Positions 11,240 to 21,879 of a stretch of 64,000 nt of DNA are shown here, one piece after another (position 1 is the first letter of the stretch; each line of letters begins with the position of its first letter). The DNA is from Sesamum alatum (taxonomy: Eukaryota; Streptophyta; Magnoliopsida; Lamiales; Pedaliaceae). The notes beneath the pieces were generated by a model. The model was not told the DNA's origin and made no database searches. It saw only the letters and a program-made list of their open reading frames with translations. The position numbers and the translations under genes are program-made. The DNA is taken from assembly GCA_034509735.1 (NCBI GenBank), contig JACGWO010000010.1, positions 14,893,193 to 14,957,192 on the forward strand. Reading direction: 5' to 3'.

Positions 11240-12138
11240 TCATGTTGGTAAGGGAGTTCTTGCAGCCTTTGCCCTAGTCAATCCTGCATCTGAAACTATA
11301 TCCATGATGTACTTCCTTTGCGTAGCTATGATCCCATCAGCAGACCTTGCAATTTCAACACCTAGGAAATATTTTGCTGGCCCCAAGTCCTTGATGGTGA
11401 ACAAGCCATCTAGATAATCCTTAACCTCCTGTATTTGATGCTTAGAGGATGCTGCTAGGAGTATATCATCCACATAAACCAACAAGATCACCAATCCTGT
11501 AGCAGACTTCTTGATAAAAAGACAATGGTCATGTTGTGACTGCAAAAAACCAAAATCAGCCACCTTTTCAGTGAAGGTTTGATTCCACTGCCTTGATGCC
11601 TGCTTCAGTCCATGTAATGATCTTTCCAACTTGCAAACATAGGCTGTTGGAACCTCATACCCCTCTGGGGGTTCCATATATATGTCCTCATCCAACCTTC
11701 CATGCAAGAAGACATTATTTACATCTATATGATGCAAAGGCCACCATTGGAAGCCAGTAAGGCTAATAGAATCGTGACTGTCACAGCCTTGGCCACTGGA
11801 GCAAAGCAATCCATATAATCTATCCTTTCCACTTGACTGTACCCCTTGGCAACCAAGCGTGCCTTGCATCTATCCACTGAACCATTTGCCTTGAGTTTTA
11901 CCTTGTAAATCCATCGACACCCAATGGCCTTCTTTCCTGGTGGAAGCAATGACACCCTCCAGGTCCCATTCTTTTCTAATGCCTGAATCTCAGCCACCAT
12001 AGCATCTCTCCACTTCTTCTTACATTGTGCCTCCTTAAAGGAAGTAGGTTCCTGCAAACATGAAAGACAGTCTACAAAACAAGCATGTTCTGGTGCAATA
12101 AAAACAATGTCAACTCCATTATGATCGATTACAAACAA
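11240..12138 (-). pseudogene. Copia-1 reverse transcriptase
   Basis: Two overlapping minus frames (12138-11725 and 11869-11240) hold the Copia RT domain (RVT_2 type): WRDAMVAEIQALEKNGTW, then CRWIYKVKLKANG, then FLHGRLDEDIYMEPPEGY, and the catalytic YVDDILLA at 11462-11476. One frameshift lies near 11730-11860, inside the domain. The enzyme copies element RNA to DNA in cytoplasmic particles. Neighbour order, with integrase upstream and RNase H downstream, is that of Copia, not Gypsy. Confidence 0.9.
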
Positions 12139-12148
12139 AATCCTTGAG

Positions 12149-13300
12149 TCAGGCTAGCCTATTTCCTTGTCTACTAGACCTTCTAAGAGGCAATTCTGTA
12201 GCTGATGGTCTTGCAGGTTCCTCCTTAGACTGTTTGCTGGAATTATCCAGCATGTCCTCAGTATCCACTACAGGTAAAGGACAGGTTAGATTACTTACAG
12301 CGTTTTCCTTAAAAGGGAAGGATTCCTCCTGGAAAACCACATCCCTACTGACAAGGGTTACTTTGTTCTCAAGATCATACAACCTGTAACCTTTGTGCCC
12401 ATAAGCATACCCAAGAAACACACACCTTATTGCACGCTGGTCAAATTTGGCCTTTTTGGAGCCACATTGGTGGCAAAACACTGACATCCAAAGACCCTCA
12501 AATGACTTATCTCAGGTGCCCTTTTATGCAAGATTTCATAAGGGGTTTTCCACCTCAAAACTGGTGAAGGTAATCCATTGATAAGGTATGTTGCAGTTAG
12601 CAGGGCATCAGGCCAAAACTTCTTAGGCATGCTTGCGTAGAACAACAGTGCCCTGGCCAACTGCAGTAGATGTTGATGTTTCCTCTCCACAACACCATTT
12701 TGTTGTGGAGTGTGTACACAAGTTCTTTGATGTAAAATGCCTTGTTTCTGAAAAAGAGTTTGGCAGTCCTTATTGGTGAATTCAGTTCCATTATCAGTAC
12801 TTATGTTTTTTTATCTTAACCCCAACCTGAGTGCTGACCATATTAAGGAAGTGCTCAAGTCTTTTCACAACTTGTGTTTTGTGTGCTAGCATATATACCC
12901 ATGTAGCTCTACTGTAATCATTCACTATAGTAAGCATGAATTGATAGTTTGAAATAGAAAATTCCCTATATGGTCTCCATACATCCATATGCAAAAGTTC
13001 AAAGGGACAAGCAGAACAAGTTTTAGTAGTATTCAAGGCAATCTATGCTATTTAGCCAAAGGGCACATCTCACAAGAATCAGTTTTATTAGCATCAATGC
13101 TCAAGAAAGGAATGTGTTTCAATATATCTGTAGAAGCATGGCCTAAACGCAGTGTTCCTATCCACTATCTAGCAGTCATACAAGGTAAATTCTTGATCTG
13201 AAAACAAGTAGCAAGAAGTTGTCCCCCCTTTGCTGCATTAGTGAAGGAGGTTTTGTCCAAGAAATAGAGTCTTCCTACTCGTTTCCCTACAGCTATCATC
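12149..13300 (-). pseudogene. Copia-1 integrase
   Basis: Minus frames 13036-12794 (ELLHMDVWRPYREFS...LTIVNDYSRATWVYML, with the first catalytic Asp), 12791-12597, 12690-12427 (ARALLFYASMPKKFWPDAL...PYEILHKRAP) and 12487-12149 (CVFLGYAYGHKGYRLYD) together cover a Copia integrase core and C-terminal region. At least three frame shifts break it. An upstream zinc-binding CXXC remnant lies near 13050. Integrase would join element DNA to the target, giving the 5-bp duplication seen at the ends. Confidence 0.85.
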
Positions 13301-13600
13301 CTTTCAGTCCGTAGGTCCTGCAGGACACATTCATGCTGAGTAAACACAATCCTGATAGATAGGTCAATGCAAAGCTTGTTGACTGACAACAAGTTATATC
13401 TAAAGAAGGTACATATAGAACTTTAGACAATATAATATCATCAGAAAGGTACACATCCCTTTCCTGCATTACTTGCTTCTTAGCACCATCAGGCACTCTA
13501 ACAGAAGCAGTGTCATTAAGAGATTTAATATTGGAAATCAGTCCAAGCGAGGCACACATATGTATTGAAGCTCCACTATCAATGATCCAAGATGCATAAG
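13300..13600 (-). pseudogene. Copia-1 protease and pre-integrase region
   Basis: On the minus strand, WIIDSGASIHMCA near 13596-13544 is the retropepsin-type active site (D-S/T-G-A). The remaining frames 13559-13296 and 13392-13165 carry the variable protease/GAG-pre-integrase segment ('VLYVPSLD'). Frames are shifted relative to gag and integrase. The protease would cut the Gag-Pol polyprotein. Confidence 0.8.
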
Positions 13601-14745
13601 TAGGAGAAGATTAAAATTAGTGTTAAACGCCATACCTGCATAGTTATCAAACTCCACCATATTGGTGTCTCCCTGGTTTGCCTGTCTAGGCTCCTGCATT
13701 ATCCTCCATAATTCTGCCCTGATTGCTTCTATCAAGTTGGAGCCATTGTCTTGCCCCGCATGTGAACTTCCTTCTCCTCCTTCAAGGTTTGTGTTAATGG
13801 CTCTCCTGCCATTCCTGCCACCCCCATTCTTCCTTCTTTGGTCCATCAACTCTTTGTACCAGTCTAGATATGCGGTGAGCTTGAAGCATGTCTCTCGAGT
13901 GTGCTTCGTTCTATTGCAGTTATCACAATATTGTTGCTTCTTATCCGAGCCCCCCTTCTTCCCTGACCTGTGTTGAAACGTCTGTCAACACCAGTGTTTC
14001 TAGCATTCATGGCCCCATCCTGATGTCCACCACTCGCCACCTCACGTTGTTTTTCAACCCTTTGAATCATGGAGTAGGCCTTGCTGACAGGTGGTAATGG
14101 ATCCATCAAAAGAACTTGGTTCTTGACATGGTCATATGCAACACTAAGGTCCATCAAGAACTGCATTAACTGGGATATCTCGCATCTGTCTGTTAGGGCC
14201 TTGCTCGCCCCACAAGAACAAGTAGGCAAGGGGGACAAGTAGGCGAATTCATCCCATAGTTTCTTCAGCCTTGTGAAGTAGGCTGCGACACCCATATCCC
14301 TTTGATCAAGGGAGGTGATCTCCCTCTGAATTTCGTAAATCAGGGGGCCATTGCTCTCTCCAAAACGCGATTCGAGCTCAGTCCATAAACTTCTTGCCGA
14401 AGTAGTGTACAAGAAGGCTTCAGCCATATCTTTGGATATGGAATTTAGCAACCAAGAGACCACCATGAAATCCGCACGATCCCAGTGCTCCATATCTTCC
14501 TTACTCTCATTGGGTCTTTCGAACGACCCATCAATAAATCCAATCTTGGATTTCGCCCTGAGTGCCCAGCGCATGGATCGGCTCCAAGAAAGGTAATTTG
14601 TACCATCAAAAACTGCAGAGACCAGGCTCACTCCTGGATGATCGCCTGTTTGCAATTTCATGGCTTCTGGAAATTTCTGCACCTTGTGCTCTCCAGAGCC
14701 CATTCCCGCACTAGACCCAGCTTCATCAATATTCTTTCCAGCCAT
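13590..14745 (-). pseudogene. Copia-1 Gag
   Basis: The ATG at 14745 follows the leader and opens MAGKNIDEAGSSAGMG. The frame holds the plant Copia gag domain (VFDGTNYLSWSRSMRWAL, GFIDGSFERP) to about 13864. A frame shift near 13930-13870 then leads into a CCHC zinc knuckle (Cys-X2-Cys-X4-His-X4-Cys, about 13940-13890) and a Gly/Arg/Asn-rich linker up to 13540. Gag forms the virus-like particle and the knuckle binds element RNA. An upstream in-frame codon at 14793 gives a longer frame, but the ATG at 14745 fits the family start better. Confidence 0.87.
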
Positions 14746-14865
14746 AGTTCCCGAGAGAAAAAAAAAAGAATAAAATCCAGAAAATAGAACCAATCCTACA
14801 AGAATGTAAACTGAAACAATTATTCTGCTATGCGATGAAGGCAGGACCAGAGACCATCAAATGAT

Positions 14866-14878
14866 GGCTCTGATACCA
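14866..14878 (-). promoter_or_regulatory. Primer binding site of Copia-1 (initiator tRNA-Met)
   Basis: On the minus strand TGGTATCAGAGCC lies directly after the LTR end ...CGAGCA. It is complementary to the 3' end of plant initiator tRNA-Met, the usual Copia primer. Confidence 0.93.
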
Positions 14879-15294
14879 TGCTCGAAACCAGAAGTGAAGG
14901 CAGCCATGGGAGTAATTAAAAGCTCTCGTTTCTTGTTCTATTTCTTGAGTTCAATCGGAAGAAGAAGATGATTTACAGGGAGAGCCAGCTACCTCTATAA
15001 ATAGAAGTTAGTCGGCAGTTACATTGGGTCTTAACAAACCCTAACTAACAACACTTAACTAAGCTAACTAATTGTTATGACTAACTAACTTAATTAAACT
15101 GGAAAAGTGCTAACAACAAGAAACACACTTTTGCTAATAGTACGTTTCTATAAATAATAGAAAAACGCGTTTACAACTTTAACACTTGAGGAAGCGCTAG
15201 AACGCTATAACCTAAAGCACGCGTACAAGAAAGAAGGGATCCTCAGCCTGGAGTCTTCACTGTGTGCACCTCCTCTTCCTTCTTCCTTTCAACA
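14879..15294 (-). repeat. Copia-1 5' LTR, 416 bp
   Basis: On the minus strand it starts TGTTGAAAGG and ends CGAGCA. It carries the element's promoter; a TATA-like 'tatttatag' on the minus strand near 15145-15160 is a candidate. It is followed immediately by the tRNA-Met primer site. Confidence 0.92.
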
Positions 15295-15374
15295 AATAAG
15301 TTACCAACAACTATAACAATATATGCTAATTATTTATTATAAAATAGAATTACACCTATTATATATCAAGTAGA

Positions 15375-15445
15375 ACAACAACCAACGTTGACAGGATTCG
15401 AATCCATGACTTTAACTCAATTTCTCTAATTGAGCTATTATATTT
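15375..15445 (-). repeat. tRNA-like (SINE-like) fragment
   Basis: On the minus strand an A-box-like 'tagctcaattagag' is followed about 35 bp later by a B-box 'ggattcgaatcc'. This is pol III promoter layout, but arms do not pair into a tRNA and no tail or target duplication is seen. It is most likely a fragment of a SINE or a decayed tRNA copy. Confidence 0.4.
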
Positions 15446-15455
15446 ACAATTTCTG

Positions 15456-15458
<3 letters not shown>

Positions 15459-15486
<28 letters not shown>
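15459..15486. repeat. (AT)n microsatellite
   Basis: A run of alternating A and T of about 28 bp. Confidence 0.9.
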
Positions 15487-16690
15487 TGTAAGCTTCTTGG
15501 TAAATATTCTCAGACAAACAGATCCGTATTGAATTTATTCCAGCAGACACACCATGTGAACTCATGCAATTTTGAATTGCCGGAATTGCTGACCTACTTA
15601 GTTGTGTACGTGTCAATTATTTTTAATGTGCAGATATAATATTTAAATTCTATGAGCCGCATAGCTTGATTTTTAAGACAAGTCAATGTCCTTATATGCT
15701 ATTATTATTATTATTATATAACACTTTTTTTGAAGTTTTATGTAATTACATTTAATTTTATGTGATTTGAAAAAAATACACCTTGTACTTGGAACTTTGT
15801 ATCGTCCAAAAAACATCTTCATTTGTAAGTAAAATTCACGTAATGTGTTGACATCAATAAAAAAGTTGAATGAAAGTTCATATTTATTCTCGATTGACTT
15901 ATTATATACTTATTTCAAGTCAAACAAATTTTTTCTAACCAAACTACCATTTTGGATGAAGGTGTACCTCCTTACATGCATTAGTGTGTGAAGATGTAGG
16001 AGTGTGTTTTAAAAAGTTAGCTAAAACACCCCATTGTGTTTTGGAAATAGGGTGCAACACCTTGTGCTTGTAAAACTCAACAAAATACACTCATTCCATT
16101 AGTAATTAACGTAAGGTGTATTACACGTGCAACTCATGCGATTTGAGCTGTTTTTGAGCTGCTTTTGACATCAATTTTGGGTGTTTTTTTTTTACTAAAT
16201 GCCCCTCATGATGTGCATATATTTGACTTGGGTGTCTTTGACTTATTTTGAGTGATTTTTTGTGCATTTTCATCGATCTAAAAGATTCAATTTATAATAA
16301 AATATATTTACTTAAAAATACAAAAAAAATAAAAAGTTCTTTTAAGTTATATAATTTAAATTGAAATATTAAATTAAAATCACAGTACAAAGATTAATAT
16401 AGTAAATTTAATTTTCTAATTCAAATATCTTAATGAATATAAATGTTATTACATATAAAAATTATATATTAATAACTAATCTAAATTATTATCTAATTAA
16501 AAATATTTTAAATAAATTATATTTATTTACAAAAAATAATATTTAAATTTAAATTACATGTATAAGTATTGAATTAAAATTTAATACTTTTCTTTATTAT
16601 TTTAAATTTATAAATATTTAGAAGAATTATTCAATTTTTAGTCTTTTTAAATGTAAGTTTAAAAATTAAAAATTAAAACAAATAAAGCTA
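15487..16690. other. AT-rich gene-free DNA
   Basis: There is an ATT triplet run near 15700. Phrases such as 'acaccttgtact' and 'acaccttgtgcttg' (15780-16110) recur in loose copies, as in decayed fold-back repeats. 16300-16680 is extremely AT-rich. No genes are visible. Confidence 0.5.
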
Positions 16691-16990
16691 GCGACGGTGG
16701 CGAACATTGTCGCCCAGATTGAGGGCAACCATAGCCTAAATCTGTGTTGTTCTGCGCAACGTCTGCGCTGGGTGACGGCACCGTCGCCCCTAATCTGGGC
16801 AACCATCGTCGCCCAGAAAAACATAAATCTGAATGAGGACAAGTCGCCAAGATTTAGAAGCGACAACATTTGTGGGGGGGGGGGGGGGGGGGACGGATGG
16901 GGTGGAGGGCCGATGGTCCAGTGGTGAGGGGTGGGGAGGGTGGTGGGTGGCGACTGTGACTGGGAGAGGATGGGGGGGGGGGGGTGGACA
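16690..16990. repeat. GC-rich island with two long G-runs
   Basis: 16690-16850 has 'gtcgccca' and 'gcgac' in both orientations (an imperfect inverted repeat with 'cgacggtggc' and 'gccaccgtcg'-like parts). It is followed by a 19-base G-run (16874-16892), a guanine-rich block and a 13-base G-run (16972-16984). Open frames across it are Gly- or Pro-rich by composition only. Confidence 0.6.
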
Positions 16991-18060
16991 ACAACATAAT
17001 AATGTTATTACAACTTTTTCGAGATTTATTATTCAATTGAGATTTGTTAAGATTTATTACCCACCAGGATATATTATTCAATTTATTGATATTTTAACCC
17101 TAATAATGTAATTACAACGTTTTTTTATTAAAAAAAGAAAAAAAAAGTGTCCGTAAAATGGACAGCAACAACGAGAATGTAACAAAGCATATTCCAGATT
17201 GGGGAAATTTAGGCAACGTTGGCTAGTAGTGCAGAGTGAGTCTAGTCATTATTTATTTATTTTTTTACAATCTAAAATATATGTTGAGTTCTTAACCTAA
17301 CAAGCCTCCAAATTTGTTAGAGATAGATAGAGAAGAATTCCCTGGGCCAGCCCAGTTGAAATATTGGAAAAAAGTGGCTTTTAGTGGGCCCTCTAACCTG
17401 TTGAAGGGGCCCAATGAAAGGAATGTGCAGCACGACCCTATTCTACATTGGGCCCAACTAATCACCCCACTGTCTTGTCTAGCCTTCACATCTTTTTTAG
17501 AATATATTACAACGATCATATATTTGTCGTGGTTATAAATAATTTTTTAATATTTAAAAAATTATAAATATTCCATTACGTTTAATGTTCTTTTAACAAT
17601 AAGCTCATTCAATTAACTTTCATTGAGATTCATTCAATTTTTGTTGTCAACTTAATGTAAAAGCATAAAAAATAAATACAAATTCTATTATTTTAACAAT
17701 ATATTTTATACAATTATTTTACTTCTTTCATTACTTGTACAAAAATATACACATTTGTAATTTCGAATTTATCCTTTTCATAACTAACGCGATTAATTAT
17801 GAATTATCCTTCTGTTCTGAGTGCATTTTAATTATAAAATATTTTTGATTTTAGAATTTACATTTATATCGCGTTTGGACCTTGAATTTTAATGTAAAAT
17901 CAGAGAAAATATACAAAGAATACATAAAAAATTCTATTATTTTGAAATGAGCAATATGTTTATTTTACCTTTTTTTTTCACAAAAAATAAAAAATAGTGA
18001 TAAATTTCCTTGTTTTCACTATTGTGAAGTAGGAAGAATAATTTTTGGGCTTGGAAATGC
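16991..18060. other. Gene-free stretch
   Basis: 17250-17530 is less AT-rich, with three 'gggccc' or 'gggccca' words and 'ggcccagttg', and opposing frames with no known family. The rest is AT-rich. I see no RNA gene. Confidence 0.45.
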
Positions 18061-18074
18061 AATCATGAGTGTTT

Positions 18075-18266
18075 TGCTCTTTATATATAGTCTTCTTTTC
18101 CAAATGGAATTGAAAGAGTTAAAGATGGGACACCCAAAATTGCACAAGGTACAAGAATTGAAAAGCACAAGGCTGCAAACATGTGACCCCACACCCAAAC
18201 AGCCCCTCTTCTGGAAGTGGGTCCCACTTCCTTACACCTTCCACTGGTAAGTCGTCAGCCATTTGC

Positions 18267-18313
<47 letters not shown>

Positions 18314-18440
18314 GGAGTTTCTTGCTTTTCTTTTTGTTGGGATTTTATTTTTTAATGTAATATTTATTTCATTAGGTAGCACTTTGAAAAGGTTTGAATT
18401 GAAAGCTTCGAGCCGGACGTGAATAGCTTGAGCCAAGAAG
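18075..18440 (+). other. Promoter-like stretch with CT-rich leader
   Basis: 'ctttatatatag' at about 18078-18089 resembles a TATA box. About 180 bp downstream a CT microsatellite (18267-18310) follows, as in many plant 5' leaders. No convincing coding start follows. It could be the remains of a gene promoter or chance composition. Confidence 0.2.
18267..18310. repeat. (CT)n microsatellite
   Basis: About 44 bp of CT repeat with one interruption near 18273. It creates spurious Ser/Leu and Arg/Glu repeats in translation. Confidence 0.95.
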
Positions 18441-18571
18441 CTGTGGGGATTTAGTTTGTAGCGTAGTATAATTGGTCCCTAAATTTTTATTTAAAATTAG
18501 AATAAATTAAAGTGACACTCCTTAATGTTAAATCAAAATACACAAACATTCTTATTTTTGTTAAAATTACA

Positions 18572-18742
18572 GATACACCCTCTGAGGTTGTAATTGTATT
18601 ACAATTACACTCCCTATTCAAAGACAAAACTTGCACTAATACCCCTGAAAAATATTACACTAACACCCCTCAAGGGGTATAGCTATAATTTCGCAAAAGA
18701 TAGGGAGTATTTGTGTAATTGAGCCTAACCTCAGGGGGTACC
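18572..18742. repeat. Fold-back repeat ('cctgaggtta' arms)
   Basis: The left arm 'acaccctctgaggttgtaat' and the complement of the right arm 'taccccctgaggttaggctc' align, followed by 'acactccctat' against 'atactccctat'. The loop is about 80 bp. Same apparent family as 671-850. Confidence 0.55.
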
Positions 18743-19567
18743 AATATAATTTAACCTTAAAATTATTTTAGTTTCTTAAATGCATTTATTAGTTTTAGAG
18801 TCTCTAGACTTTATTTTTTATATCAATTTGGTCCTTCTGACAAATTTTCAATAAAACTGTGGTTGAATTTTAACTTTTTGAAAGGTTAAATGGTAAATTT
18901 AAGTTTGTATTTTTTTGTTTATTTTAATCTCTTAATTTTATAAAATTATCAAATTAGTCATGTTTTTAGACGAAAACAATTGGTTAAACTCTATAATACC
19001 CCTTTGTGTTTTTTTTTTTTTCGAAATAGTTAAAAAATCCCCGGTGTTTTAAAAACAAGAACCCCCTCCCCCGTATTTTATTAAATTTAGAGCGAAACTC
19101 CCTTTCTGTTAAAAACTAATGGAAGGTGGCGTGCATGCGTAGGAGGTGCGTTTGAGCTTGATATTTTTTTTTTTTTTTTTTTTTTTTTGTGTGTTTTGAT
19201 CTTTTTTGGCTCCTAATTGGTGAAAATGTCCCTATATTGTGTATAAAACTACCATGGTTAAAATTACATATTTTTAACCTTATTTTTAGTGATTTGTTTT
19301 TGCACTATCATCCATCATAAATAAATAAATAATTTTGTATTCTTAAATATATTTATTTAAATATCAAAATACCAAACATATATTTTTTATAAATTTATAT
19401 TTAGATTGAAAACTAAATTAAAATCATGATATAGAAAATACTATACTAAAATTTATTTTTCAAACTTAAATATCCATGTCAATATAAATGTTAATCAATT
19501 AAAACATAATATTTTATTAACTAACCTAAATTATTGTTTAATTTAAATATATTTAATAAATTATATA
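18743..19567. other. AT-rich gene-free DNA with a 25-base T-run
   Basis: 19000-19090 resembles the interior of the 2958-3493 MITE ('aaaaatcccc.gt.ttttaaaaa'). A T-run occupies 19164-19188. 19300-19560 is AT-rich with no features. Confidence 0.5.
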
Positions 19568-20367
19568 TGACACACCAGAAATACGCCTGGCCCAAATAGA
19601 AGTCCAGTGCACTCGAAGGCCCCACAGACACAAAGGGATATGGGGAGCCACTCAATGGTGCGAAGCCCAAGAAAATGTCCAGACCAATAAGGAGCCCTTG
19701 AAGGTGCGAGGCCCAATCAGGAAACACCCTCCGCTTAGGGACCAACTTGGGCCTTTTTGAGAAGAAGGCTGACAGACAAGCCCACTGGTCCACAAGAAGG
19801 GAGGACCCGGTGTTCACGTGGCTGTTAGATGGCTGAGTGCACAAAAGGCAGAAGAACATTCACCCACAAAGCAAAAGATCAACCATGTAGCCTGTGACAA
19901 GGTACAAAGATATAAGAATATCACCCCCCCACATCTCAACAGTCTCCTAGGAATCTAGGACCCTTGCCCACTAACAGATTTATCCACCCCAGGACTCATA
20001 AACAAATGTAACTCCTGAAAGATCCTTGCCAACTGCTTTTGGATTTGAGGAGGCCTATCCCCAACTACCACAAACCCGAGTCCGCTGGAGTCACACCTCT
20101 TCATTCGCTGGGGGAGCTGCATCTATAAAAGCAAGGCATGAATCCCACCCCCGACAGAGGGTAACGTGTCCCTTACTCGCACAAGCACACATCCGACGGA
20201 AATTGCAAAAAAGCACTCTCGTAACCATATTATTATTCTACAACTGCTTACCAACTTGGACGTCGGAGTGCTAATACTTTTTTTTTGTAGGTCCTCTTTT
20301 AAGGCGTGCAAAGAACTTGGCCCAAAGTCTAAGAGATTTCTCAAACGTGCGAGTCTTTCATGCATCA
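19568..20367 (+). repeat. Tat-like Gypsy 5' LTR, about 800 bp
   Basis: It starts TGACACACC and ends near ...TGCATCA. A TATA box 'ctataaaa' lies at 20123-20130. No second LTR is present in the window, so the borders are inferred from one copy, the TG/CA ends and the primer site. Confidence 0.5.
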
Positions 20368-20369
20368 CC

Positions 20370-20387
20370 TGTCGGCGTCTGTGAGAA
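20370..20387 (+). promoter_or_regulatory. Primer-binding-site-like segment
   Basis: 'tgtcggcgtctgtgagaa' follows the inferred LTR end by two bases and resembles the 'TGGCGCCGTCTGTGGGAA' form of Tat-like elements, with three substitutions. Confidence 0.5.
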
Positions 20388-20403
20388 CTAAAACGTGAGA
20401 CCG

Positions 20404-20655
20404 ATGGAATCACCCAATAGAGGTTTAGACAAACAGAAGGCTGTCGACACCTCGGCCAACAATCAAGCCCTTCAAATGGTGGCCAAAGCACCCTTGGCCC
20501 CTGTTGGATGTGACACTGCAGGCACTTCAAGCCTCGCTGAGCCACTGTTGGATCCCCCACGCAACAACACTTTCTCTATCACTTCTTTAGGGAGGCTGTC
20601 CCAAGGCCTATTGGAAACCATTCAACAGATGATTAGTTGTCACACCTTCCAAAGA
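20404..20655 (+). pseudogene. Truncated Gypsy gag N-terminus
   Basis: The frame opens at the ATG at 20404 (MESPNRGLDKQKAVDTSANN) just after the primer site and runs about 84 codons before entering foreign sequence near 20655. Position and Ser/Ala/Gln-rich composition fit the leader part of a Tat-like gag, but no conserved gag domain is reached, so this is inference from context. Confidence 0.45.
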
Positions 20656-20660
20656 AAATA

Positions 20661-20900
20661 TGCTATGATACCACCCAATGTAACACCCTCGCTTTAATAT
20701 CACTAATTATACTACATCCTCCATAATTAAACCCGTTTTACTAGAAATTTATATCAAAACCAATAAATCGTGAAATTCAAATACAATAAAAATCTAATTT
20801 CTCTATAGTTATGTAGTTAGATATCTCAATACAAAATGTCACTGCTGACCCATCTAATAAGACCGGCAGCATGGCTTATGATCCAATTCAGCTAGTCACT
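20661..20900 (-). mobile_element. Chromovirus-like LTR end with primer site, minus strand
   Basis: On the minus strand an LTR-like end ...GAGGGTGTTACA (ending at 20679) is followed five bases later by TGGTATCATAGCA (20673-20661), a near-match to the tRNA-Met primer site. 'TGTAACACCC' termini are common in plant chromovirus LTRs. The body that should follow, to the left, has been replaced by the Tat-like gag. Confidence 0.5.
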
Positions 20901-21360
20901 GTGACTTATATCTTGAAAAGTACGTCGCAAGGAATGAGCTAATTTTGTTAGTCTATCCACAGCTACCGAAATAGCGTCATGCTTTCTGAACGTATGGGGC
21001 AAGCCTACGACAAAATCCATAGTGATCATTTCCCATTTTCATTCTGGTATAAAGAAAGGTTGGAGTTTACCTGCTGGCGGCTGATGTTCTACCTTTACTT
21101 GTTGACACGTCATATATCTAGCCACGAATTCTGCCATATCCTTCTTCATTGTCTGCCACCAGTACTATGGTTTTAAGTCTCGATACATCTTTACAGTACC
21201 AGGATGCATTGCATATGGTGCATTGTGAGCTTCCCGCAAAATCTCATCGCGTAACCTATCCACATCAGGAACACAAACTCGTCCTCCATTCATCATCACT
21301 CCATCAGCCCTCACGGAAAATTTAGATTTCTTACCCTGCTTCATCCTCTCTAACATTCAT
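20900..21360 (-). pseudogene. Gypsy remnant A integrase N-terminus and core start
   Basis: The minus frame 21356-21165 gives a zinc-binding-domain start (VCVPDVDRLRDEILREAHNA, with YAMHPGTVKMYRDL holding the His pair). Beyond a stop, other frames to about 20930 continue with the WW..MKKD, TCQQVK and MDFVVGLP segments leading to the first catalytic Asp. The core is lost beyond about 20900. Confidence 0.8.
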
Positions 21361-21440
21361 AGTAAGAAAGGATCCCTATTCTGTGTTTCCCTAATTTTAT
21401 CCACAAGGTCTGGCTTAAGCTGCAAAGTTGTCAACAAACC

Positions 21441-21830
21441 TTATATCTGATCAACCTCTAATTTTGTATTCATAGATCTCATTTTCAATAGCAATGTTAG
21501 ATTATGACTCCCCAAACTAGCTAAGGTGCTTGAACTCTTTCTACTTAATGCATCTGCTACTACATTTGCTTTCCACGGATGATAACCAATAGTGCATTCA
21601 TAATCCTTTAACAATCTCTTATGGTCAGTGAAGATCTGAAATTTTTTGCCATATAAATAGTGTCTCCAAATATTCAATGCATGCACAATTGCTGCTAACT
21701 CCAAGTCATGCGTGGGATAATTCAACTCATGAGTCCTTAGCTGGCAAGATGCATAAGCAATTACCTTCATGTTTTGGATCAATACACACCCCAAACCCTA
21801 TTTGGATGCATCTGTATACACCACGTATCC
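21441..21830 (-). pseudogene. Gypsy remnant A RNase H
   Basis: The minus frame 21794-21441 reads [20 protein letters not shown], then [32 protein letters not shown] and [10 protein letters not shown]. This is the Gypsy RNase H domain; the Glu of the 'DLE' motif and the Asp of 'TDH' are present. The start is inside the domain and the end is abrupt. Confidence 0.85.
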
Positions 21831-21879
21831 CCCCATTACCAGACGGTAAAACCAAAATCGGAGTTGAGGTCAATCTTTT

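Larger units (their letters stand above)
10095..15294 (-). mobile_element. Complete Ty1/Copia retrotransposon (Copia-1), 5.2 kb
   Basis: All structural parts are visible on the minus strand: 5' LTR 14879-15294, primer site 14866-14878, gag, protease, integrase, RT and RNase H in Copia order, a purine tract at 10509-10520, and 3' LTR 10095-10508. The flanks are 'aataa' at 10090-10094 and 15295-15299, a perfect 5-bp target duplication. The LTRs (414 and 416 bp) are nearly identical apart from scattered substitutions and one-base indels. The coding region carries several frameshifts and at least one stop, so it is non-autonomous now, although its ends are intact. Sub-lineage was not determined. 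Confidence 0.93.
19568..20655 (+). mobile_element. 5' fragment of a Tat-like Gypsy retrotransposon
   Basis: It comprises an LTR (19568-20367), a primer-site-like segment and the start of a gag frame, after which the element is cut off by unrelated retroelement sequence near 20655-20660. The 3' part is absent. The lineage rests on the LTR end style ('acttggacgtcggagtg' before a T-run and 'gtaggt') and on the segment 'gtcggcgtctgtgagaac' after the LTR, close to the form seen in Tat/Ogre-type Gypsy elements. Confidence 0.6.

Noticed and set aside
16660..16930. Frames with Gly or Pro runs as proteins
   Set aside because: They follow from G-runs and inverted GC-rich words; no conserved pattern.
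18119..18436. Arg/Glu or Ser/Leu repeat protein
   Set aside because: Translation of the CT microsatellite.
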